Below are positions 1 through 5,941 of a stretch of 29,485 nucleotides of DNA, piece by piece. The notes under the pieces were generated by a model, which searched no databases, was not told where the DNA came from, and saw nothing but the letters and a program-made list of their open reading frames with translations. The stretch lies in assembly GCA_012521315.1 (NCBI GenBank), contig JAAYMP010000211.1, positions 1-29,485 on the forward strand. Direction: 5' to 3'. Source of the DNA: Bacillota bacterium. GTDB lineage: Bacteria > Bacillota > UBA4882 > UBA10575. How positions within the stretch are numbered: position 1 is the stretch's first letter; the number at the start of each line of letters is the position of its first letter. The translations under genes and the position numbers were made by a program.

Positions 1-249
1 CGGTTTAAGACGGTTAACTTTCCCGATTCCTTTGCCCCCCATACATACCGGCCGGGCACGATCGAACTGGAGCAACCGCTTTATGCGGCGATTGCGGAAG
101 ATTTAAAAACGATGGGCTATACCGTAATCGAGCAACCGGAATGGGAGAATAGTTTCGGTGGGGTTTGTTTAATTATCCGTGACCCGGAAACCGGTCATTT
201 GACCGGCGCGGCCGACCCCAGGGAAGGAGCCTGGGCGGAAGGGCGGTAG
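1..249 (+). CDS. ggt: gamma-glutamyltransferase, C-terminal fragment
   Basis: An open frame enters from the left edge and ends at TAG 247-249, giving 82 residues. The tail contains FGGVCLIIRD followed by TGAADPREGAW. This resembles the end of the small (catalytic) subunit of gamma-glutamyltranspeptidases, which typically close with a GGADPR-x-x-G-x-A-x-G motif. The family cleaves the gamma-glutamyl bond of glutathione and related compounds and matures by autoproteolysis at a Thr; that Thr and the rest of the protein lie outside the window. The GNAT gene starts 34 bases downstream on the same strand with no terminator between, so the two may be co-transcribed. Identification rests on the C-terminal motif only. 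Confidence 0.72.
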   Translation, partial: RFKTVNFPDSFAPHTYRPGTIELEQPLYAAIAEDLKTMGYTVIEQPEWENSFGGVCLIIRDPETGHLTGAADPREGAWAEGR

Positions 250-283
250 CGCAGGCAAAGCGAAAGGAAGTAGGGATCTGGCT

Positions 284-724
284 GTGCACGATCAATTTGA
301 AATCCGGCCGCTCATCTACGGCAGCGATGAATACCGGGCTGCGCTGGCCCTGCGTGATGCCGTATTAAGGAGGCCATTGGGTTTGAAGCTTGTGGTGCAA
401 CCGGGGGATGAAAGCGACGAACACCACTTGGGTTTCTTTCTTAATTGCCAGTTGGTCGGGGTGTTGATCTTATCCCCCCGTGGTCCGGGGGAGGTTAAGA
501 TGAGACAAGTGGCGGTGGCTGAAGGTTTCCGCGGTATCGGGATCGGGACCCGGCTGGTCCGGTATGCGGAGGAATACACCCAAAGGCTGGGGTACGAAAA
601 GATCCGTTTGCATTCCCGGAAGACGGCGGTTGGCTTCTATGAAAAACTCGGCTACCGGAAAGTGGGGACGGAGTTTCTGGAGGTAGGAATTCCCCACTTC
701 GAAATGGTCAAAGAACTAAAATAA
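284..724 (+). CDS. GNAT family N-acetyltransferase
   Basis: A 146-residue single-domain acetyltransferase. The acetyl-CoA-binding motif A is plain: the beta strand MRQVAVAEGF leads into RGIGIG (R83-G88, the Q/R-x-x-G-x-G/A pyrophosphate loop) and helix TRLVRYAEEY. A C-terminal motif B segment follows (AVGFYEKLGYRKVG, about 115-128). The start is GTG 284, with a purine-rich AAGGAAG at 264-270 as the nearest ribosome-binding site; its spacing of about 13 bases is long, so initiation may be weak or coupled to the upstream ggt gene. The substrate cannot be told from sequence; small GNATs of this shape acetylate amines or protein N-termini. A strong hairpin terminator follows. Confidence 0.85.
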   Translation: MHDQFEIRPLIYGSDEYRAALALRDAVLRRPLGLKLVVQPGDESDEHHLGFFLNCQLVGVLILSPRGPGEVKMRQVAVAEGFRGIGIGTRLVRYAEEYTQRLGYEKIRLHSRKTAVGFYEKLGYRKVGTEFLEVGIPHFEMVKELK

Positions 725-829
725 CCGCTGCTGACGGGTTCGGCAAGGCAGTTAAGGGGCAAGGGATAGAAAGCTATGGACCGGAGCCGGCCTAAAAATA
801 CGGCCGGAATATGTTCCGGCATTAACATG

Positions 830-870
830 AAAAGAAGACCTTAAAAAACGATTTTAAGGTCTTCTTTTAA
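830..870. terminator. bidirectional intrinsic terminator between GNAT and ybjQ-like genes
   Basis: A perfect 17-bp inverted repeat (830-846 and 852-868) with a 5-base loop AACGA has A-rich and T-rich ends, so it can stop transcription from both convergent genes. A second, smaller hairpin (GCCGGAA 803-809 / TTCCGGC 814-820) lies just upstream. Confidence 0.88.
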
Positions 871-906
871 TCCCTTTAATCGCTTGGTAAGCACCTGCTT
901 GAAGTC

Positions 907-1227
907 TTACTCGATAACCACCGCCGTTCCAGAGGCGGTGACCATTAGCATGTTTCCCCCCTGACCCAGGACTTCATAGTCAATATCCACGCCGACGACA
1001 GCATTGGCGCCTAATTTAGCGGCGCGTTGCTCCATCTCATAGATGGCATCCTCGCGGGCTTTAATCAGTTCCCCCTCGTAGGAACCGGAACGCCCGCCGA
1101 AGAAGTTGGTCAGTCCGGCGGCGAAGTCTTTGAGAAAATTAACGCCGGAGATTACTTCCCCGAAGACAATACCCTTATATTCCAAAATTTTGCGGCCTTC
1201 GACGGCAGGAGTGGTCGTCACGATCAT
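907..1227 (-). CDS. YbjQ/UPF0145 family heavy-metal-binding-domain protein
   Basis: A 106-residue protein starting MIVTTTPAVEGRKILEYKGI, with VFGEVISGVNF, KAREDAIYEMEQRAAKLGANAVVGVDIDYE and a final ASGTAVVIE. These are the conserved segments and the normal length of the YbjQ (UPF0145, formerly DUF74) family. Family structures form a ring-like oligomer; the heavy-metal-binding label comes from domain naming and no physiological role is settled. The ATG at 1225-1227 follows a GGGGG-containing ribosome-binding site. The gene is monocistronic, convergent with the GNAT gene, and shares the perfect terminator at 830-870. A TATAAT lies about 45 bases upstream of the start. Confidence 0.85.
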   Translation of the reverse strand: MIVTTTPAVEGRKILEYKGIVFGEVISGVNFLKDFAAGLTNFFGGRSGSYEGELIKAREDAIYEMEQRAAKLGANAVVGVDIDYEVLGQGGNMLMVTASGTAVVIE

Positions 1228-1271
1228 GATTTCGTCCCCCTTTTTTTGGTCTGGAACATAACGTCGTTCCT

Positions 1272-1277
1272 ATTATA
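1272..1277 (-). promoter_or_regulatory. probable -10 element of the ybjQ-like gene
   Basis: TATAAT reads on the minus strand here, placing a start site near 1265 and a roughly 40-base leader. I do not see a convincing -35 at 16-18 bp, so only the -10 is called. Confidence 0.4.
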
Positions 1278-1336
1278 ACAGATTTAAGACCGGCAACAGG
1301 AAAGAATTACACTGTATTTGAATTTTTTTAATGGGC

Positions 1337-1372
1337 CCCTTTGCCCTTTTAGGGTTTGGCGAAGGGTTTTTT
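1337..1372 (+). terminator. plus-strand intrinsic terminator with no obvious upstream gene
   Basis: CCCTTTGCC (1337-1345) pairs with GGCGAAGGG (1358-1366, one G-U pair) and is followed by TTTTTT at 1367-1372. It points rightward, yet no plus-strand gene lies between it and the terminator at 830-870. It may insulate the next promoter or end a small RNA. Confidence 0.65.
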
Positions 1373-1403
1373 GTTTGTTGAAAAAGCCAAACCAATCTTT
1401 TGC

Positions 1404-1432
1404 TTGACGGCGACAGATTGGGGGGTTATACT
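1404..1432 (+). promoter_or_regulatory. sigma-A promoter for the DUF6530-like operon
   Basis: TTGACG (1404-1409) and TATACT (1427-1432) are separated by exactly 17 bp. The predicted start near 1439 gives a leader of about 113 bases that carries tandem octamers (1443-1474) and a 12-bp palindrome TGGGTCGACCCA (1514-1525). Confidence 0.8.
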
Positions 1433-1442
1433 AGAGTGAATT

Positions 1443-1474
1443 ACTAAATAAGTAAACTAGTAAATCAGTAAGCT
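1443..1474 (+). repeat. four tandem octamers in the 5' leader
   Basis: The leader contains ACTAAATA, AGTAAACT, AGTAAATC and AGTAAGCT head to tail, consensus AGTAAAYT, starting about 4 bases after the predicted transcription start. The array is nearly enclosed by complementary segments AGTGAATTA (1435-1443) and TAATTCATT (1502-1510). It could be a DNA- or RNA-binding site; no known regulator motif is recognised. Confidence 0.6.
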
Positions 1475-1551
1475 ACAGTTATCAATGCTTTACGAACGGG
1501 ATAATTCATTTACTGGGTCGACCCACACCGTTCATCTTGTTAGGAGGAAAG

Positions 1552-2037
1552 ATGATGAAGATTCCGACGACCTTAAAACACAAACCCGTTATTGTCTGTG
1601 AAAACTATGAGAATGTGGATGGCAGGGCTGCTTACCGGTCGAAGGCCAAAGGTCTTTCTTTGGGGTTAGCTCAATGGAATGACCGGGGAAAGGTCGATGT
1701 TTCCGCGAAGGTTTGGCGGCACACCGGCGAAAAATGGTCCCGCCAGTCGGAGGAGCTACCACTGCACCGCGTCTTGGACCTGGCGATCATGATCTGCCGG
1801 ACCAAGCTTTATTTTCAAGAAGAAGCATACCGCTGGCCAAAATATTATAATCCGGAAAAGCCTGTCCTGGAGCGGGTGGGGTTACAGGGTGACGCCATGA
1901 CCGTGGCGGTCTGCACCGACAACGAGCGGATTGACGAAGATATCCAGTTATTCTGGCAAGCAATGAGCAATGATGATGAATTGATCGGAGAACGCCTATG
2001 TACGCTGGCACGGATCCTGAAGGAAATGGGGTATTAG
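1552..2037 (+). CDS. conserved protein of unknown function (DUF6530-like)
   Basis: About 161 residues, beginning MMKIPTTLKHKPVIVCENYE, then a central KGLSLGLAQWNDRGKVDVSAKVWRHTGEKWSRQSEELPLHRVLDL block, and ending GERLCTLARILKEMGY. I recognise this as the small conserved family named DUF6530 in Bacillota; recollection of the family number is less certain than the fact of conservation. It is probably cytoplasmic, with no signal peptide or membrane segment. AGGAGG at 1542-1547 serves the paired ATGs at 1552 and 1555; spacing favours 1555. Its own sigma-A promoter lies at 1404-1432. The stop is two bases before the next gene's ATG, so the two proteins are translationally coupled. No function is claimed. 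Confidence 0.78.
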   Translation: MMKIPTTLKHKPVIVCENYENVDGRAAYRSKAKGLSLGLAQWNDRGKVDVSAKVWRHTGEKWSRQSEELPLHRVLDLAIMICRTKLYFQEEAYRWPKYYNPEKPVLERVGLQGDAMTVAVCTDNERIDEDIQLFWQAMSNDDELIGERLCTLARILKEMGY

Positions 2038-2039
2038 TT

Positions 2040-2384
2040 ATGGACCGGAGGAAGGAACTGAAACAACTGTATAAACAGATGAAACCGGAGATGGGGATCT
2101 TCCTCGTCCAGGCGCTGGATGATGGCCGTTGTTACTTGCAGGCCACACCCGACCTGAAGGGAGCCATCAACAGCACCCGGTTTAAACTGGACGCGGGATG
2201 GCACCCCAACCGGGAGTTACAGCAAGCATGGCAGGAGCGGGGCGCGGCGAATTTCGTCTTTATGGTTCTAGACAAACTGGAATATGATAAGGACGAAACC
2301 AAGACCGATTACAGCGAAGAACTGGAAATTCTCCGGATGGTCTGGGAGGAAAGACTGGCGCAGGAGAAGGCGGTCTTTTTTTAG
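2040..2384 (+). CDS. GIY-YIG nuclease-family protein with altered core motif
   Basis: A 114-residue protein (MDRRKELKQLYKQMKPEMGIFLVQALDDGRCYLQATPDL, then a KGAINSTRFKLDAGWHPNRELQQAW helix). The order resembles small stand-alone GIY-YIG family proteins of Bacillota, where a G-[IV]-Y strand, a second [YF]-[IV]-G strand and an N-L-K helix occur in the same arrangement. Here the first motif reads GIF and the second reads YLQ, so the glycine of YIG is missing and nuclease activity is doubtful. The ATG at 2040 sits 2 bases after the upstream stop, with AGGAAATGGGG as ribosome-binding region inside the preceding gene. Upstream in-frame starts would overlap that gene and lack a site. The family call is moderate and rests on the layout. 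Confidence 0.6.
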   Translation: MDRRKELKQLYKQMKPEMGIFLVQALDDGRCYLQATPDLKGAINSTRFKLDAGWHPNRELQQAWQERGAANFVFMVLDKLEYDKDETKTDYSEELEILRMVWEERLAQEKAVFF

Positions 2385-2523
2385 CCGGCTGGCGCCGCCG
2401 GCGAAAGGGCAATACAGACCGGTAAATAAAGCCAATAAATACCAGCGGATTACGGAAAACTTTTTTCCGGCAAAGACGTTTGCATTAAGGGGTGATGTTC
2501 AGGTTAATTAGGGAGGGGAAAAA

Positions 2524-3405
2524 GTGCGGAAAAACGTCACGTTTATAACCTGTGTCTTGCTCGGACTTGCCCTTGCCTTTATTTATAACCGTGGGAACTT
2601 ATTCCCCACGAAAGAGGAAAAGGTGATGGCCGGGTTTGCGCACCTGCTGGCCAAGGAGGATTTGACCGTGGCCGAGGTCATCGCCTATGTAGACCGGCAT
2701 ATTGATGAAGTGAGAACCGAAAATGCCGGAAAGCTGGTCTTGGGGCTGGAGGCGGTCCAAAAGGAGAAGCTTGCGGCTTGGGAACGGCTTTACGATGACA
2801 CTACCCTGCAGGCAAAGATGTTCCAGGTTTATCAGCGGAACTGGACGCTGGACGATTTAAAAAGGGCGGAGGATGAAGCGGTCCGGGAGTTGGTGGCCGT
2901 AACCATGGCCAATGGTTACAAGGTGGAGACCGCCGAAGGGCAATTCTTTCCGGTGATCGACTATCTTTACTACCAAAAGTACTCTGCCGCGCTCAGCCCT
3001 GACTTAACCGCCTATTTTGAACTGATGGCGGTGGAGTCGGAAGCGACGCCGGTAAAGGACGGGGCGCTGATGATCGGTTGGGCGGAGCTTCTCCAGCGGG
3101 CGAAACGCCAGGAACAGTTTATCGACGGGTACAGCGGTTCGACCCAAGTCGAACCGGTGCGGGCTCTTTTGCGCCGTTATGTCACCTTTGCCCTGTTCGG
3201 TTGTAACAACACTCCTTTATTCAGTTACCAGACGAAAACAATGGACCCGGAAGCCAAGTTGGCCTATAATCAATTTGTCGTCCAGGAAACGGAGGGGGAT
3301 TTTGCGGCGCTGATCAAAGAATACCTTCAGGTGATTGCAGCCAATGATTATCGTTTAACCAAAGAAGTGGAGGCCTTTCGGCAAGCGGCAGTCGCCACCT
3401 GGTGA
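2524..3405 (+). CDS. unknown membrane-anchored or secreted protein
   Basis: A 293-residue protein with an N-terminal hydrophobic segment (KNVTFITCVLLGLALAFIY, about 3-21), which fits a signal anchor or uncleaved signal peptide. The remainder is soluble, largely helical and charged (for example MAGFAHLLAKEDLTVAEVIAYVDRHIDEVR and DLKRAEDEAVRELVAV). I do not recognise a family and see no catalytic motif or lipobox. GTG 2524 follows a strong AGGGAGGGG site (about 2511-2519). It lies 139 bases after the GIY-YIG-like gene with no T-tailed terminator between, so it may belong to the same transcript. A long hairpin (3428-3468) follows. Confidence 0.7.
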   Translation: MRKNVTFITCVLLGLALAFIYNRGNLFPTKEEKVMAGFAHLLAKEDLTVAEVIAYVDRHIDEVRTENAGKLVLGLEAVQKEKLAAWERLYDDTTLQAKMFQVYQRNWTLDDLKRAEDEAVRELVAVTMANGYKVETAEGQFFPVIDYLYYQKYSAALSPDLTAYFELMAVESEATPVKDGALMIGWAELLQRAKRQEQFIDGYSGSTQVEPVRALLRRYVTFALFGCNNTPLFSYQTKTMDPEAKLAYNQFVVQETEGDFAALIKEYLQVIAANDYRLTKEVEAFRQAAVATW

Positions 3406-3427
3406 TCCGGCGATCTATTAAGAAAAG

Positions 3428-3468
3428 CTTTGTTCCGGACCGGCCCGGGAGGGTCGGCCGGAGCAAAG
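3428..3468. other. long imperfect hairpin downstream of the secreted-protein gene
   Basis: CTTTGTTCCGG-A-CCGGCCC (3428-3446) folds on GGGTCGGCCGGAGCAAAG (3451-3468) with one bulged A, two G-U pairs and loop GGGA. There is no T-run on either side, so it is a poor intrinsic terminator. It may act as a transcript-end stabiliser. Confidence 0.5.
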
Positions 3469-3568
3469 GTTATTAACAAAAACTATACATATAAGGTAGT
3501 CCTATTGTCTGAAGATAGTGGTAAAATATAAGCAATCTCAAGCTTTGTGTAAGGAGGAGAAGTTCCTC

Positions 3569-4453
3569 ATGTTCAAAGAAGACACACGAAAGACCGGTCA
3601 GAACATCGTTGAAAAGCTAAAAGGCGGCGTGATCATGGATGTGACCACTCCGGAACAAGCGAAGATCGCCGAGGAAGCCGGGGCGGTGGCTGTAATGGCG
3701 CTGGAAAGGGTCCCCGCCGACATTAGGGCCGAGGGTGGCGTCGCCCGCATGTCCGACCCGGAAGTGATCCTCCGCATCAAGGAAGCGGTCGCGATCCCCG
3801 TCATGGCGAAGGTGCGCATCGGCCATTTTGTCGAGGCGCAAATCCTGGAGGCGTTGGGCATTGACTTTATCGACGAGAGCGAAGTTTTAACCCCGGCCGA
3901 CGATCGGTATCATATTGATAAAACCATGTTTAAAGTTCCCTTTGTCTGCGGAGCCCGTAATCTGGGCGAAGCCCTCCGCCGGATTCACGAAGGGGCGGTC
4001 ATGATCCGGACCAAGGGCGAGGCCGGAACGGGTGATATTGTTGAAGCGGTGCGCCACATCCGGACGGTGAACGAAGAGATTGCCGCTTTGCAGAAGACGG
4101 CGGAAGCGGAATTGCCAAAACTGGCGGAAGAGATGCGGGTGCCGGTGGCTTTGCTCAGCGAAACCAAGAGACTGGGGCGTTTGCCCGTGGTCAACTTCGC
4201 GGCCGGCGGGGTTGCGATTCCGGCGGATGCGGCTTTAATGATGCAGCTGGGTTGCGATGGCGTCTTTGTTGGTTCGGGGATTTTCAAGTCGGCGAACCCG
4301 GTCGCGCGGGCGAAAGCCATTGTCGGGGCGGTAGCCCACTATCACGAGCCGGAAGTCCTGGCCAAAGTATCCCGCGGTTTGGGCGAGGCGATGCGGGGGA
4401 TCTCCGTTGCCGGACTGCAGAAGGAAGACCGGCTGGCCGGGCGCGGCTGGTAA
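3569..4453 (+). CDS. pdxS: pyridoxal 5'-phosphate synthase subunit PdxS
   Basis: This enzyme builds PLP from ribose 5-phosphate, glyceraldehyde 3-phosphate and ammonia in the DXP-independent pathway; ammonia normally comes from the glutaminase PdxT. ATG 3569 follows AAGGAGGAGA and gives 294 residues, the exact usual length. K81 (in PVMAKVRIGH) and K149 (in MIRTKGEAGTG) fall on the two lysines used for Schiff-base chemistry in the Bacillus enzyme. VIMDVTTPEQAKIAEEAGAVAVMALERVPADIR and the final NFAAGGVAIPADAALMMQLGCDGVFVGSGIF are also typical. Unusually, no pdxT follows: a strong terminator comes 42 bases after the stop. An upstream in-frame GTG at 3518 lacks a ribosome-binding site. Confidence 0.97.
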   Translation: MFKEDTRKTGQNIVEKLKGGVIMDVTTPEQAKIAEEAGAVAVMALERVPADIRAEGGVARMSDPEVILRIKEAVAIPVMAKVRIGHFVEAQILEALGIDFIDESEVLTPADDRYHIDKTMFKVPFVCGARNLGEALRRIHEGAVMIRTKGEAGTGDIVEAVRHIRTVNEEIAALQKTAEAELPKLAEEMRVPVALLSETKRLGRLPVVNFAAGGVAIPADAALMMQLGCDGVFVGSGIFKSANPVARAKAIVGAVAHYHEPEVLAKVSRGLGEAMRGISVAGLQKEDRLAGRGW

Positions 4454-4494
4454 AAGATTTGAAACCAAGCAAGGTAAGAATTACCTGCTGAAGC

Positions 4495-4536
4495 AAATTG
4501 CGTTGTTACTTGATTAGTAATCAACGCAATTTTTTC
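4495..4536 (+). terminator. intrinsic terminator of pdxS
   Basis: AAATTGCGTTG-TTACT (4495-4510) pairs with AGTAA-t-CAACGCAATTT (4516-4532), with one bulged T and loop TGATT. It runs into a T-rich tract to about 4536, confirming pdxS as a single-gene unit. Confidence 0.88.
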
Positions 4537-4625
4537 TATTAATTTTAACTTATTAAGACGATATATTGAGTGGTTTTTCCGGACGGATGGGTTCGACCGT
4601 TGGCGTGAAGAAGGAGGAAAAGTTG

Positions 4626-5192
4626 GTGAAGATTATTTTAAGTATCATCGGGTGTTTATTCCTTATTATGCTCTTCTGTATGCTGGTGATGGTGGGGATC
4701 GTCACGGTGGTCAACCGGCCGCGCGGCGATCGGGAGGAGGTTTTATCCGGGAAGGGAGCAAACCCGAAAAAGGCGTTGATCATCTATCAACCCGCCCTCA
4801 CGAATGTAACAAGGCAAGCGGCGAAGCAATTGGCGGACGGGTTGAATGCGGGTGGATATGAAGTTACGCTCAACCATCCGGGAAACCACCTGACCGTGGA
4901 TTTATCCGGCTATGATCTGGTTGTCTTTGGGTCCCCGACTTATGCGGGACAATTGACCAAAGCGTTGACTCAATACATGGCACGGGGCTGCCCGCAGCTC
5001 GCCAAGGAAGGGGCGGAAGGACCCAGGGTTGTTTTGTTTGCCACCGGGGGGGTTGATGAGCGGCAAGAGTTTGACCGTTTAGCCGAGTTGCTGTCCGGGG
5101 TGAAGGTCGTCCGGGAAGTAAAATTTTTAACCGGTGATAAAGAGTACGCAGCTAAGGCCTACGCTTTAGGCGCCGAGTTGGCCCAAGAATGA
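4626..5192 (+). CDS. membrane-anchored flavodoxin-fold protein
   Basis: A 188-residue protein. Residues about 2-26 are a hydrophobic anchor (IILSIIGCLFLIMLFCMLVM), followed by a short charged linker and a flavodoxin-like domain. That domain has the first strand KKALIIYQPALTNVTRQAAKQLADGL (phosphate loop P-A-L-T-N-V-T in place of the usual S-x-T-G-N-T), then YDLVVFGSPTYAGQLTKALTQYM for the second FMN-contact loop, and RVVLFATGG. Family members bind FMN and transfer electrons. GTG 4626 lies 8 bases after AGGAGG (4612-4617); earlier in-frame starts lack a site. The stop overlaps the next gene's ATG (ATGA), indicating a two-gene operon. FMN binding is inferred, not shown. Confidence 0.78.
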   Translation: MKIILSIIGCLFLIMLFCMLVMVGIVTVVNRPRGDREEVLSGKGANPKKALIIYQPALTNVTRQAAKQLADGLNAGGYEVTLNHPGNHLTVDLSGYDLVVFGSPTYAGQLTKALTQYMARGCPQLAKEGAEGPRVVLFATGGVDERQEFDRLAELLSGVKVVREVKFLTGDKEYAAKAYALGAELAQE

Positions 5193-5782
5193 CCGGCGAC
5201 TTAGTGCCACGACCAAAAGGGGTGTGGTGGGGTGTGCCGAACGCCATTACCCTCTTCCGGGTAATCCTGACTTGTTATCTCCATTACTATCTACTGCTTC
5301 ATTTTGGCCGTATAGCCATCCCGCTATTGCTTACGGTCTTGATCTTGCTAAGCGACTTTGCGGACGGAAAAATTGCCAGGAGGGATGGGACGGCCACGTC
5401 CGGCGGGGCGGTCTTTGACCTTCTGGCGGACTTCTTTTACATGCTCCTGGCGTACCTGGTCTTACATTCCTTCGGGCTGGTACCGCTTTGGTTCTTATTA
5501 TTGATCATCTTCAAATTCGTCGAGTTTGTGCTCACTTCATTTCGCTTGAAAAAGACCGGAGATGACCGGGGCTTTTTCTTTTTTGACGCCCTCGGCCGGT
5601 CGGTGGCGGCAAGTTACTATCTTCTCCCGATTGTGTTATATATCTCCCACCGGTCCTCGCCGGCCCTCTACGCCTTTTGTCTAAATGAAGTGATCTATCT
5701 TATTCTCTTTTTGTCCTTGCTTTCATCCGGGTACCGGTTGTGGAGTTTTTGCCGGTATAAGGCGGTAGTTCATGAAGAGTAA
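5189..5782 (+). CDS. CDP-alcohol phosphatidyltransferase family protein
   Basis: A 197-residue polytopic membrane protein with the complete family signature D-x2-D-G-x2-A-R-x8-G-x3-D-x3-D at D56, D59, G60, A63, R64, G73, D77 and D81 (SDFADGKIARRDG ... GAVFDLLADFF). These enzymes transfer a phosphoalcohol from a CDP-linked donor, most often CDP-diacylglycerol to glycerol phosphate, inositol or serine, at the membrane; the two last Asp bind the metal ions. The length fits the PgsA-like subgroup, but the acceptor cannot be assigned. Around six hydrophobic segments are visible. Its ATG overlaps the stop of the flavodoxin-like gene, so the two are translated as a pair, an unusual partnership. Confidence 0.88.
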   Translation: MTGDLVPRPKGVWWGVPNAITLFRVILTCYLHYYLLLHFGRIAIPLLLTVLILLSDFADGKIARRDGTATSGGAVFDLLADFFYMLLAYLVLHSFGLVPLWFLLLIIFKFVEFVLTSFRLKKTGDDRGFFFFDALGRSVAASYYLLPIVLYISHRSSPALYAFCLNEVIYLILFLSLLSSGYRLWSFCRYKAVVHEE

Positions 5783-5852
5783 GCCTATATAGAAAAGTAT
5801 ACAAAGAATAAAAAGGATTAAAGAAAAATGCAGGTTGCAAAAGGGCGATCTT

Positions 5853-5892
5853 ATTAAAAAGGCCTTCTCCGTTTCCTTACGGACAAGGCCTT
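5853..5892 (-). terminator. intrinsic terminator of the chemoreceptor gene
   Basis: Two AAGGCCTT arms (5859-5866, 5885-5892) plus an inner CCGT/ACGG pair form a hairpin. Read on the minus strand it ends in TTTTTAATAA, placing it about 50 bases after the chemoreceptor stop. Confidence 0.75.
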
Positions 5893-5941
5893 CCTTATGC
5901 AGCCGGTTCCCGGAGCCGCGGCCGCGGGGGCGAAGCGTTCA

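Noticed and set aside
2453..2469. CGGAAAA/TTTTCCG hairpin before the secreted-protein gene as a terminator
   Set aside because: The T residues are inside the stem and no T-tail follows.
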